In this document: in pieces, positions 1-7,723 of the stretch
Layout: every line of letters begins with the position of its first letter
How positions within the stretch are numbered: position 1 is the first letter of the stretch
Source of the DNA: WRKB01 sp031551145
GTDB lineage: Bacteria > Desulfobacterota > Desulfovibrionia > Desulfovibrionales > Desulfovibrionaceae
DNA: 7,749 nt
Assembly: GCA_031551145.1 (NCBI GenBank)
Contig: JAVBNZ010000059.1
Span: 1 to 7,749, forward strand
Direction: 5' to 3'
The notes under the pieces: model-generated
What the model was told of the DNA's origin: nothing
Seen by the model: only the letters and a program-made list of their open reading frames with translations
Database searches by the model: none
Program-made: the position numbers and the translations under genes

Positions 1-308
1 AAGCCGCGCCAATGGTAGCGCAATCCTTCGCCGGCTTTGCGGCGGAAAATGGTGAAGGCGTTCTTGCCCCGCCGGCGCAGCCACAAATTGCCCTTGCCGG
101 CCGTGCAGCCCAATATGACCTGCATGCCGTCCACCCCGCAGGCGTCGGTTTCGGCAACAACCACGATTTCTTCGTCTTCCGCCCTGTTTTGAGCAAAGCG
201 CTCCATAAAATCCAGGGCGATACGCACGCCCACGGCCAGACCGGGGCAACTGTGTCCGTGAAAGCGCACGGCCTCCCGCCACAAGCGTTCACGTTCGGCG
301 GCGTTCAT
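1..308 (-). CDS. FmdE-family metal-binding protein, 3' end missing (runs off the window)
   Basis: This gene starts at ATG 308-306 and is cut by the window edge after 102 codons, so only the N-terminal half or so is visible. An AAGGAG ribosome binding site lies 7 bases before the ATG. The protein carries the FmdE hallmark near its start, F-H-G-H-S-C-P-G at residues 16-23, followed by T-D-A-C-G-V-D-G at 54-61 and G-C-T-A-G-K-G-N-L at 67-75. In this family the His and Cys residues of these motifs bind a metal, usually zinc. The name comes from subunit E of molybdenum formylmethanofuran dehydrogenase. Stand-alone FmdE proteins are common in sulfate reducers that do not make methane, and their role is not established, so I assign no enzymatic function. 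It lies 42 bases after the yqaA-like gene on the same strand. The family call is firm; the function is open. Confidence 0.85.
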   Translation of the reverse strand, partial: MNAAERERLWREAVRFHGHSCPGLAVGVRIALDFMERFAQNRAEDEEIVVVAETDACGVDGMQVILGCTAGKGNLWLRRRGKNAFTIFRRKAGEGLRYHWRG

Positions 309-324
309 ATCGCATCTCCTTGTC

Positions 325-346
325 GTATTCTCATTAATAACGATAC
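325..346. promoter_or_regulatory. Imperfect AT-rich dyad upstream of the FmdE gene
   Basis: A 22-base imperfect palindrome runs from GTAT at 325-328 to ATAC at 343-346 and is centred on ATTAAT at 333-338; 16 of 22 positions are symmetric. It lies in the 42-base gap before the FmdE gene and is much richer in A and T than its surroundings. It could be a repressor or activator site, or chance symmetry in an AT-rich gap. I could not match it to a specific regulator with confidence. Confidence 0.25.
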
Positions 347-350
347 TGCT

Positions 351-782
351 TCAACCCGCCCAGTGCAAGGCCAGGGCCGCCACCACAAGGTAGCGCCCCA
401 GTTTGGCGATGCACACCAGTATCAAAAAGGAGCGGAAGGGTTCGCGCAGAATGCCCGCGACCAGGGTGAGGGGATCGCCGATGACCGGCGCCCAGCTTGC
501 GAGCAGCGACCAGCGCCCGTATCTGCGGTACCAGGCCTCGGCCTTTGCGATGTCGCGCTCTTTGACGGGAAACCAGCGCCTGCCCCGAAAGCGTTCGCAC
601 CAGCGCCCCAAGAGCCAGTTGACGCTCGAACCCAGCACGTTCCCGGCCGTGGCAACGGCGATGAGCAGCCACACGGGCTGTGCGCCTTTCACCAGCAGGC
701 CCGCCAGCACCAGTTCGGATTGGGCCGGCAATAACGTGGCCGCGATGAAGGCGGCTGAGAACAGGCTCAGGCATTCGATCAT
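351..782 (-). CDS. YqaA/DedA-like inner-membrane protein
   Basis: A 143-residue membrane protein of the YqaA type, a short relative of the DedA/SNARE-associated (VTT) family. Hydrophobic stretches lie at about residues 5-20, 24-32 with 36-50, 92-112 and 117-139, and a basic loop (R and K rich) lies at about 60-90. Family-like features include the acidic residue E23 after a proline (L-P-A-Q-S-E), G-N at 47-48 and the V-I-G-D-P-L-T-L-V-A-G segment at 100-110. DedA relatives are linked to lipid carrier handling and membrane-potential maintenance, but YqaA itself has no settled function. The start is ATG 782-780. The ribosome binding site is weak (GGCAG at best), and the toxin gene ends 15 bases upstream with no terminator between, so translation may depend on read-through or coupling. 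The FmdE gene follows 42 bases later. Confidence 0.8.
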   Translation of the reverse strand: MIECLSLFSAAFIAATLLPAQSELVLAGLLVKGAQPVWLLIAVATAGNVLGSSVNWLLGRWCERFRGRRWFPVKERDIAKAEAWYRRYGRWSLLASWAPVIGDPLTLVAGILREPFRSFLILVCIAKLGRYLVVAALALHWAG

Positions 783-797
783 GAGCTGCCGGGAAAA

Positions 798-1073
798 CTA
801 CGGCCACGTGCGGGCGGCATGCAGCACGCGAAGCACGGTTACTCCCTCGGCGTCCTCTTTATAAACCACGATATAGTTTTCCCGGACGACCATTTCCCGC
901 GTCCCATCCACACGGCCCGGCCTGCACATACGCGGCTGTCTTCTCAACCCGGCGACTCTGTGCTCAATTTCGTTTTTCAAGGCCATGGCCGCAACGGGGT
1001 TGTCGACGGCAATGTATACGGCGATGGAAATCAAATCATCCTGCGCCATATCCTCCCATTGCAAATCAGCCAT
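798..1073 (-). CDS. Type II toxin, RelE/ParE superfamily
   Basis: A 91-residue toxin of the RelE/ParE fold. The start chosen is ATG 1073-1071, preceded by AGAGGG; it overlaps the antitoxin stop by 8 bases, the usual coupling geometry. An upstream in-frame start at 1118 would add 15 residues that are only antitoxin-overlapping sequence. The N-terminus (M-A-D-L-Q-W-E-D-M-A-Q-D-D-L) and the helix that follows (Y-I-A-V-D-N-P at 20-26) are typical. The C-terminal half has the family pattern G-R-V-D-G-T-R-E at 53-60, Y-I-V-V-Y-K at 67-72 and V-L-R-V-L-H-A-A-R-T-W-P at 80-91. The GTRE and LHAARxWP signature resembles ParE-type plasmid-stabilisation toxins more than E. coli RelE. ParE toxins poison DNA gyrase whereas RelE toxins cleave mRNA on the ribosome; the sequence alone does not settle which applies. 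Confidence 0.88.
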   Translation of the reverse strand: MADLQWEDMAQDDLISIAVYIAVDNPVAAMALKNEIEHRVAGLRRQPRMCRPGRVDGTREMVVRENYIVVYKEDAEGVTVLRVLHAARTWP

Positions 1074-1380
1074 TATGCCCTCTCGCGGCGGCGGCACGGT
1101 TGATGGCGTCTTCCACATTCGCCATCACCGTTTCATGCGAATGCCTGGGGCTGTTGGAGGCCAACGCTTCAAGCACCTTTTCCCGGAACCAGAGGTCATA
1201 TTCCTCTTCATTCATAACAAGTCCCGGCGGCAGACGCTTTTCCGAGATGATGCGGGCCAGAAGCATTCGCACGGCATCCGACAAATTGAGGCCGTATGAA
1301 GCTAAAATCGCCGAGGCATCCGCCTTCATCGCGGGATCAACCCGCACGCTGAAAAGTTCGTTTTTTACCTGCTGACTCAT
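1066..1380 (-). CDS. RelB/DinJ-family antitoxin
   Basis: A 104-residue antitoxin with a ribbon-helix-helix DNA-binding N-terminus: the strand E-L-F-S-V-R-V-D at 8-15, a first helix from about 16 to 30 (M-K-A-D-A-S-A-I-L), and a second helix at about 33-46 with the family-typical L-S-D-A-V-R-M-L-L. The P-P-G-L turn at 51-54 also fits RelB/DinJ. The C-terminal half (55-104) is charged and helical, as expected for the part that wraps the toxin. The start is ATG 1380-1378 with GGAGG five bases upstream. It is the first gene of the operon, ahead of the toxin, and is expected to bind the inverted repeat at 1408-1448 and repress its own promoter, probably more tightly with toxin bound. Such antitoxins are usually degraded by Lon or Clp proteases, whose genes are next door; that link is an inference. 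Confidence 0.9.
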   Translation of the reverse strand: MSQQVKNELFSVRVDPAMKADASAILASYGLNLSDAVRMLLARIISEKRLPPGLVMNEEEYDLWFREKVLEALASNSPRHSHETVMANVEDAINRAAAARGHNG

Positions 1381-1407
1381 GGAAACCTCCGGCTGCCGAA
1401 AGGCAAG

Positions 1408-1448
1408 ACATCAAATGATGCACACAATATATGCACATCATTTGATGT
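1408..1448. promoter_or_regulatory. Operator-like inverted repeat of the toxin-antitoxin operon
   Basis: Two perfect 13-base arms, ACATCAAATGATG at 1408-1420 and its reverse complement at 1436-1448, flank a 15-base AT-rich centre. Each arm is itself a hyphenated dyad (ATCA-AA-TGAT), which would suit a ribbon-helix-helix dimer on each arm. The right arm fills the spacer between the -35 and -10 boxes and the -10 box lies in the central loop, so occupation would block RNA polymerase. A 7-base direct repeat, ATGCACA, also lies at 1418-1424 and 1431-1437. Confidence 0.8.
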
Positions 1449-1456
1449 TTTGTCAA
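1426..1456 (-). promoter_or_regulatory. Sigma70-like promoter of the toxin-antitoxin operon
   Basis: On the minus strand, a perfect -35 box TTGACA lies at 1456-1451 and a -10 box TATATT (5 of 6 to consensus) at 1431-1426, separated by 19 bases. That spacer is longer than the ideal 17, and a weaker hexamer two bases upstream would give 17. The antitoxin start lies about 45 bases downstream of the -10 box. The promoter overlaps the operator dyad. Confidence 0.7.
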
Positions 1457-1484
1457 CTTTCGCCTCTCTACCGAGCGCATTAAC

Positions 1485-1601
1485 ATGGTGCAACCATTGC
1501 ACTCTCGCCGCATGGTGGCGTATTACGAAAGCGGCGAAAAGGCGATTCCCAAATACGTGGCGTTGGCGTGCGTGGGCGCTGGCATGGAGATGCAGGCGTA
1601 G
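1485..1601 (+). pseudogene. Remnant of a small helix-turn-helix (XRE/Cro-like) regulator, C-terminal part only
   Basis: On the plus strand, ATG 1485 to TAG 1599-1601 encodes 38 residues. Residues 7-29 (S-R-R-M-V-A-Y-Y-E-S-G-E-K-A-I-P-K-Y-V-A-L-A-C) resemble the recognition helix and following segment of small Cro-like helix-turn-helix proteins, where S-R-R-x-V-x-Y-Y-E-x-G and I-P-x-x-V-A-L-A-C are familiar. The N-terminal helices that would normally precede it are absent: the upstream bases lead directly into the promoter of the divergent toxin-antitoxin operon. No good ribosome binding site is seen before 1485. I read it as a broken gene end left by deletion or insertion of the neighbouring module. 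The family match is from memory of the motif; a short coding fragment this small could also be coincidence. Confidence 0.55.
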
Positions 1602-1642
1602 ATAAAATCACAACACCGTCGCGCGCAACGCGCCTATCCATC

Positions 1643-1685
1643 AAAAAATCAGGGGGGAAGGAAACGACACGTTTCCTTCCCCCCT
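1643..1685 (-). terminator. Rho-independent terminator of lon
   Basis: A perfect 16-base-pair stem (arms 1670-1685 and 1651-1666) closes a three-base loop at 1667-1669. Read on the minus strand it is followed, two bases after the stem, by a run of six T at 1648-1643. It begins 27 bases after the lon stop codon. There is no T run on the opposite side, so it should act only on transcripts leaving lon. Confidence 0.92.
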
Positions 1686-1712
1686 GTAGTTGTTCAGATT
1701 ATCCGTTCCGCC

Positions 1713-4178
<2,466 letters not shown>

Positions 4179-4184
4179 GTGCAG

Positions 4185-4189
4185 TCCTT
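4185..4189 (-). promoter_or_regulatory. Ribosome binding site that decides the lon start
   Basis: AAGGA on the minus strand, six bases before ATG 4178-4176. It lies inside the reading frame that would be used from the upstream TTG at 4196, so it favours the ATG as the true start. Confidence 0.7.
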
Positions 4190-4206
4190 GGGGCAATCCC
4201 GCCCTT

Positions 4207-5535
4207 TTATGAGGCCGCCCGGTCTTCGTTGTCGAAGAGATACACGGGTTCGCGCTCGTTTTCGATGACGGCCCTGTTGATCAGGCAGTCCTTGACCCCT
4301 TTGCGGGAGGGAAGTTCGTACATGATGTTGAGCATCACCGCTTCCAGCACGTTGCGCAGGCCGCGCGCGCCGGTTTTGCGCTCCAGCGCCCTGGCGGCCA
4401 CGCTCTTCAACGCGTTTGATGTAAAGCGCAGGGTGACGTTGTCAAGGGCGAAAAGCTTCTGATACTGCTTGACCAGCGCGTTTTTCGGCTCGGTGAGGAT
4501 ACGCACCAGATCGGCCTCGTCCAGTTCGTCCACATGGGTGATGACCGGAATACGGCCCACAAATTCGGGGATGAGCCCGAAGCGGACGAGATCCGCCGGG
4601 TGCACCAGAGAAAGCAGCTTGGCCGGCGACATGTCCTTTCTGCTGCGCACCTGCGCGCCGAAGCCCATGGAGCCGCCGCGCACGCGGGATTCCACGATCT
4701 TGTCCAGGCCGATGAAGGCGCCGCCCACGATGAACAGAATGTTGTTCGTGTTCATGCGGATGAATTCCTGCTGCGGATGCTTGCGCCCGCCCTTGGGCGG
4801 AATGTTGGCTTCCGTGCCTTCGATGATCTTCAGCAGGGCCTGCTGCACGCCTTCGCCCGACACGTCGCGGGTGATGGAGGGGCCGTCGCTCTTGCGGGAG
4901 ATTTTGTCGATTTCGTCAATGTAGATAATGCCCTTGCAGGCGGCGTCCAGATCGTAGTCCGCGTTCTGGAGCAGTTGCACCAGAATGTTTTCCACGTCCT
5001 CGCCCACATAGCCGGCCTCGGTAAGCGTGGTGGCGTCGGCGATGGCAAAGGGCACGTTGAGGATGCGGGCCAGGGTTTTCGCCAGCAGGGTCTTGCCGCT
5101 GCCCGAGGGGCCGACGAGGAGGATGTTGCTTTTTTCCAGTTCCACGTCGTCGCCCGGGGTGTCGGCGTAAAAGACCCGCTTGTAATGGTTGTGCACGGCC
5201 ACGGCGAGGTTTTTCTTGGCCTCGTGCTGGCCGATGACGTATTCGTCAAGCCGCTCTTTGATCTCCACGGGCGTGAGCAGCCGGCCGGAGGGCTGCGCGC
5301 CGCTCCCCTTCTGCCGATCGAAGATCTTCATGCACTCCGAGGCGCAGCTGTCGCAGATGTTGGCGTTGTCGTGCGCCACAAGCTGGCGCACTTCAAACTC
5401 GTTTCTGCCGCAGAAAGAGCAGGCCAGGCCGCTCTCCTTCCGCTCTTCGCCCGGACGGGCGGGGGTGTGTTCTTTCTTTTTCCCGTTCTTGACGCCCCTG
5501 GTTTTGTCGGCGTCGTCTTTTCCGTTCCTGCTCAT
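4207..5535 (-). CDS. clpX: ATP-dependent Clp protease ATP-binding subunit ClpX
   Basis: Hexameric AAA+ unfoldase that recognises tagged substrates (for example SsrA-tagged proteins) and feeds them into ClpP. It has 442 residues. The N-terminal zinc-binding domain has C39-x2-C42 and C61-x2-C64. Walker A is G-P-S-G-S-G-K-T at 142-149, the pore loop G-Y-V-G at 175-178, Walker B I-I-Y-I-D-E-I-D at 203-210, the R-K-H loop at 251-253, the arginine finger in L-I-P-E-F-V-G-R at 321-328, and sensor 2 G-A-R-G-L-R at 389-394. The ClpP-docking loop reads S-M-G-F-G, with M-G-F at 290-292 where E. coli has I-G-F. About 30 charged, Lys-rich residues precede the zinc domain, longer than in E. coli. The start ATG 5535-5533 has GGAG five bases upstream. 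It lies between clpP (49-base gap) and lon (28-base gap to the chosen start). Confidence 0.98.
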   Translation of the reverse strand: MSRNGKDDADKTRGVKNGKKKEHTPARPGEERKESGLACSFCGRNEFEVRQLVAHDNANICDSCASECMKIFDRQKGSGAQPSGRLLTPVEIKERLDEYVIGQHEAKKNLAVAVHNHYKRVFYADTPGDDVELEKSNILLVGPSGSGKTLLAKTLARILNVPFAIADATTLTEAGYVGEDVENILVQLLQNADYDLDAACKGIIYIDEIDKISRKSDGPSITRDVSGEGVQQALLKIIEGTEANIPPKGGRKHPQQEFIRMNTNNILFIVGGAFIGLDKIVESRVRGGSMGFGAQVRSRKDMSPAKLLSLVHPADLVRFGLIPEFVGRIPVITHVDELDEADLVRILTEPKNALVKQYQKLFALDNVTLRFTSNALKSVAARALERKTGARGLRNVLEAVMLNIMYELPSRKGVKDCLINRAVIENEREPVYLFDNEDRAAS

Positions 5536-5548
5536 ATATTCTCCGATG

Positions 5549-5570
5549 CGGCCCGCATTCGGGCGGGCCG
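5549..5570 (-). other. Stem-loop in the clpP-clpX gap
   Basis: Two 8-base arms, CGGCCCGC at 5549-5556 and its reverse complement at 5563-5570, flank a six-base loop. No T run follows on the minus strand, so it is not a standard terminator. It lies just upstream of the clpX ribosome binding site and could affect mRNA processing or clpX translation, or be chance in GC-rich DNA. Confidence 0.4.
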
Positions 5571-5584
5571 ATTCCTGCGCCGCG

Positions 5585-6196
5585 TCAGCGGGCTTTTTTC
5601 TGCGCGGGCAGGTCGCTGCGCGAGACGAGAATACGGTCGATAATGCCGTATTCCTTCGCCTCTTCCGCGGTCATGAAGCGATCGCGCTCCGTGTCCGCGG
5701 CCACGCGTTCCAGTTCCTGCCCGGTGTGGAAGGACATGATTTCGTTCAGGCGCTGCCGCAAACGCAACACTTCGCGGGCATGAATGTCGATGTCCGTGGC
5801 CTGGCCTGAAAAGCCTCCCGAAGGCTGGTGGATCATTATTTGACTGTTGGGCAATGCAAAACGCATGCCTTTTTCGCCGGCGGCGAGAAGCAGGGCTCCC
5901 ATGCTGGCCGCGCGGCCTATGCACATGGTGGACACCGGCGCGCTGATGTAGCGGATGGTGTCGTAAATCGCCAGTCCGGCCGACACGGAGCCGCCGGGAC
6001 TGTTGATGTAGAGGTGGATTTCCTTGTCCGGTTCCTGGGATTCGAGAAACAGGAGCTGGGCGCAGACGAGCGACGCCACGTGATCGTCCACCGCCGTGCC
6101 GAGCAGGACGATTCTGTCCTTGAGCAGGCGGGAATAGATATCGTAAGCGCGTTCACCGCGCCCTGTCTGTTCTATGACTATGGGTACTGCCGGCAT
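5585..6196 (-). CDS. clpP: ATP-dependent Clp protease proteolytic subunit ClpP
   Basis: Serine peptidase that forms the double-heptamer degradation chamber served by ClpX. It has 203 residues, near the family norm. The catalytic triad is complete: S98 in G-R-A-A-S-M-G, H123 in M-I-H-Q-P, and D172 in T-E-R-D-R-F-M. The oxyanion and substrate-strand region I-N-S-P-G-G-S-V lies at 64-71. The N-terminus M-P-A-V-P-I-V-I-E-Q matches the usual ClpP start and would yield a short propeptide. The start ATG 6196-6194 is preceded by GGAGGA about eight bases upstream and lies inside the 10-base palindrome CATATATATG. It follows tig by 32 bases and precedes clpX by 49, so the three are almost surely one transcript. 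Confidence 0.98.
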   Translation of the reverse strand: MPAVPIVIEQTGRGERAYDIYSRLLKDRIVLLGTAVDDHVASLVCAQLLFLESQEPDKEIHLYINSPGGSVSAGLAIYDTIRYISAPVSTMCIGRAASMGALLLAAGEKGMRFALPNSQIMIHQPSGGFSGQATDIDIHAREVLRLRQRLNEIMSFHTGQELERVAADTERDRFMTAEEAKEYGIIDRILVSRSDLPAQKKAR

Positions 6197-6228
6197 ATAT
6201 ATGTTCCTCCGCGCCGCTGCGGGATTTT

Positions 6229-7560
6229 TTAAGCGCTCTGTTCCTTTGCGGCGGAAACGGTTTTCAGTTCCTTCAGGGCTTCCACTTCCTTGATCGCCGC
6301 CTTGGCGTACATGGCCTCCATGCCCTTGTCGGCCAGCAGGCGGTCGCGCAGATTGAAGATCATGCCACTCTTAACATAAGCATCTTTCAGGGCGTGGAAA
6401 TCCTCTCCCGAGCGCAGGGCCGACCGGTAGAGGTAGGTATCGACCTCCTGATCCTGCACTTCCAGCTTTTCCCGCCCGGCCACGCGCAGCAGAAAAACCT
6501 GCGCGCGGGTGATGTTTTCGGCTTCGGGCAGCACCTGGGCGCGCAGTTCCTCATAGGTCTTGCCCAGGGAGGCGATGTTCTTGCCCTGGCGCTCCAGCCG
6601 GCCCTGCATGTCGGCCAGCAGATTTTTGACGCTCAAATCCACCATGCTTTCCGGCAGGGGGAAGTCCACCATTTTGAGCAGGCCGTCGAGCATCTTTTTC
6701 TGGGCGGCCGCGCGGTGCAGGCCGTCGCGGCTGTTGCGGTAGGACTGCTCGATATTTTCGCGCAGCTTGTCCACGCCTTCCACGCCCATGGATTTGGCCA
6801 GATCGTCGTTGAGTTCCGGCAGGCGGCGTTCCTTCACGGAATGCACGGTCACCTTCATGCGCAGGGTTTTGCCGGCCAGTTCGGTGTTGATGAAGTCGGC
6901 CGGGAAGCTCACGTCGCCCTCCCCTTCTCCGCCGAAGGGAATGGTTTTCACCAGTTCCTCAAAGCCTTCCAGGGCCTGCTTTTCGCCGAGCGTAAGCTCG
7001 AAGTTCTGGGCCTTGATGCCTTCAACGGGCTCGCCGTTCTCGAAGGCCTCGAAACTGACCACGGCCACCTGGCCGTCCTTGGGCGGCTCCTTGCCTTCCA
7101 CGGGGTGGAGGGTGGATTTGTCGCGGCGTATGCGGTCGATCACTTCCTGCACTTCGGAAGGCTCGACCACGGTCTTTTCCAGTTCGACCTCCAGGCCCTC
7201 GTACTTCGGCAGCTCGAAATCGGGCAGCACTTCAAAGGAGAAGGAATAGGAGAGCGCCTCGCCCCGCGTGAGGTCGCCGCCTTCCAGTTCTATGCCGGAA
7301 ACCGGCGTAAAGCCCCCTTCCTGCATCACTTCGTTGATGTGAACGTTGATCAGATCCTGTTTGGCTTCCCGATATATCTGCTCCTGAAACCGCTTTTCCA
7401 CCAGCGTGGCGGGCACCTTGCCCTTGCGGTAGCCGTCGAGCTGCACGGAGGTGCGGTACATGGCCACGGCAGCGGCAATGGCCGCGTCCACCTCGGCGGC
7501 GTCCAGGGTGACGTTGATCTTCTTTTTGATCGGAGAAAGATCCTCTATGACATATTCCAT
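6229..7560 (-). CDS. tig: Trigger factor (ribosome-associated chaperone, peptidyl-prolyl isomerase)
   Basis: Chaperone that docks at the ribosomal exit tunnel through protein L23 and shields nascent chains. With ATG 7560-7558 it has 443 residues, close to the usual 430 or so. The N-terminal ribosome-binding domain has the signature G-Y-R-K-G-K-V-P at 43-50 (E. coli has Phe in place of Tyr). The FKBP-type isomerase domain spans about 160-244 (starts P-P-K-D-G-Q-V-A-V-V-S-F), and the C-terminal chaperone arms run from about 250 to the end with the K-x-x-x-L-D-G-L-L-K region near 288-296. The binding site AAGGAG at 7576-7571 lies 10 bases before the ATG, a slightly long gap. Extending upstream in frame would read through the tRNA gene, so the longer frame is rejected. 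It is the first protein gene of the tig-clpP-clpX-lon group and lies 32 bases after the tRNA. Confidence 0.97.
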   Translation of the reverse strand: MEYVIEDLSPIKKKINVTLDAAEVDAAIAAAVAMYRTSVQLDGYRKGKVPATLVEKRFQEQIYREAKQDLINVHINEVMQEGGFTPVSGIELEGGDLTRGEALSYSFSFEVLPDFELPKYEGLEVELEKTVVEPSEVQEVIDRIRRDKSTLHPVEGKEPPKDGQVAVVSFEAFENGEPVEGIKAQNFELTLGEKQALEGFEELVKTIPFGGEGEGDVSFPADFINTELAGKTLRMKVTVHSVKERRLPELNDDLAKSMGVEGVDKLRENIEQSYRNSRDGLHRAAAQKKMLDGLLKMVDFPLPESMVDLSVKNLLADMQGRLERQGKNIASLGKTYEELRAQVLPEAENITRAQVFLLRVAGREKLEVQDQEVDTYLYRSALRSGEDFHALKDAYVKSGMIFNLRDRLLADKGMEAMYAKAAIKEVEALKELKTVSAAKEQSA

Positions 7561-7592
7561 AATCGGGAAGCTCCTTGATTCATGCAATAATG

Positions 7593-7676
7593 TGGTGCGA
7601 AAGGGGAGATTCGAACTCCCACGCCGAAGGCGCCGGCTCCTAAGGCCGGTGCGTCTACCAGTTCCGCCACTCTCGC
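7593..7676 (-). tRNA. tRNA-Leu (anticodon UAG)
   Basis: An 84-base tRNA gene including an encoded CCA end. The acceptor arms GCGAGAG and CTTTCGC pair with one G-U. The D arm contains GGCGGAACTGGTAGACGC, the anticodon stem CCGGC/GCCGG holds the loop CTTAGGA with anticodon TAG, and the long class II variable arm forms CGCC-TTC-GGCG. The T arm is GGGAG-TTCGAAT-CTCCC. The long variable arm and discriminator A fit leucine. It reads CUA and, with modification, other CUN codons. Confidence 0.97.
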
Positions 7677-7694
7677 GTGAGAATGTATCCCGTA

Positions 7695-7723
7695 AGGATA
7701 ACACACAGACGCCCGCAAGGCAA
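7695..7723 (-). promoter_or_regulatory. Probable sigma70-like promoter for tRNA-Leu and tig
   Basis: On the minus strand, a -35 box TTGCCT (4 of 6) at 7723-7718 and a -10 box TATCCT (4 of 6) at 7700-7695 are separated by exactly 17 bases. The mature tRNA begins 18 bases after the -10 box, leaving a leader of about 11 bases. The boxes are imperfect, so this is a moderate call. It may drive the whole run from tRNA-Leu to lon, as no other promoter is evident in the short gaps. Confidence 0.5.

Larger units (their letters stand above)
1449..1712. other. Intergenic stretch between the toxin-antitoxin promoter and lon
   Basis: The gap from the antitoxin start (1380) to the lon stop (1713) holds the operator and promoter, the regulator remnant and the lon terminator. 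It also has a short perfect dyad, GTGCAA-CCA-TTGCAC at 1488-1502, and a repeated heptamer CATGGTG at 1484-1490 and 1511-1517. I see no other gene, RNA or mobile-element end in it. Confidence 0.6.

Noticed and set aside
12..734. A 240-codon plus-strand open frame across the FmdE and YqaA-like genes
   Set aside because: It runs opposite two genes with clear family motifs and shows no motif of its own.
1074..1118. Longer toxin start at 1118
   Set aside because: It would overlap the antitoxin by over 50 bases. The ATG at 1073 has a better binding site, the usual 8-base overlap and a family-typical N-terminus.
4534..5643. A 369-codon open frame on the plus strand opposite clpX
   Set aside because: Antisense shadow of clpX: same composition artefact, no recognisable domain, no ribosome binding site.
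6394..7578. A 394-codon open frame on the plus strand opposite tig
   Set aside because: Antisense shadow of the trigger factor gene, with the same His/Gly/Phe-rich composition and no domain.
7561..7704. Longer trigger factor start extending upstream of 7560
   Set aside because: The extra 48 codons are a read-through of the tRNA-Leu gene, and the ATG at 7560 has its own ribosome binding site and a family-typical N-terminus.
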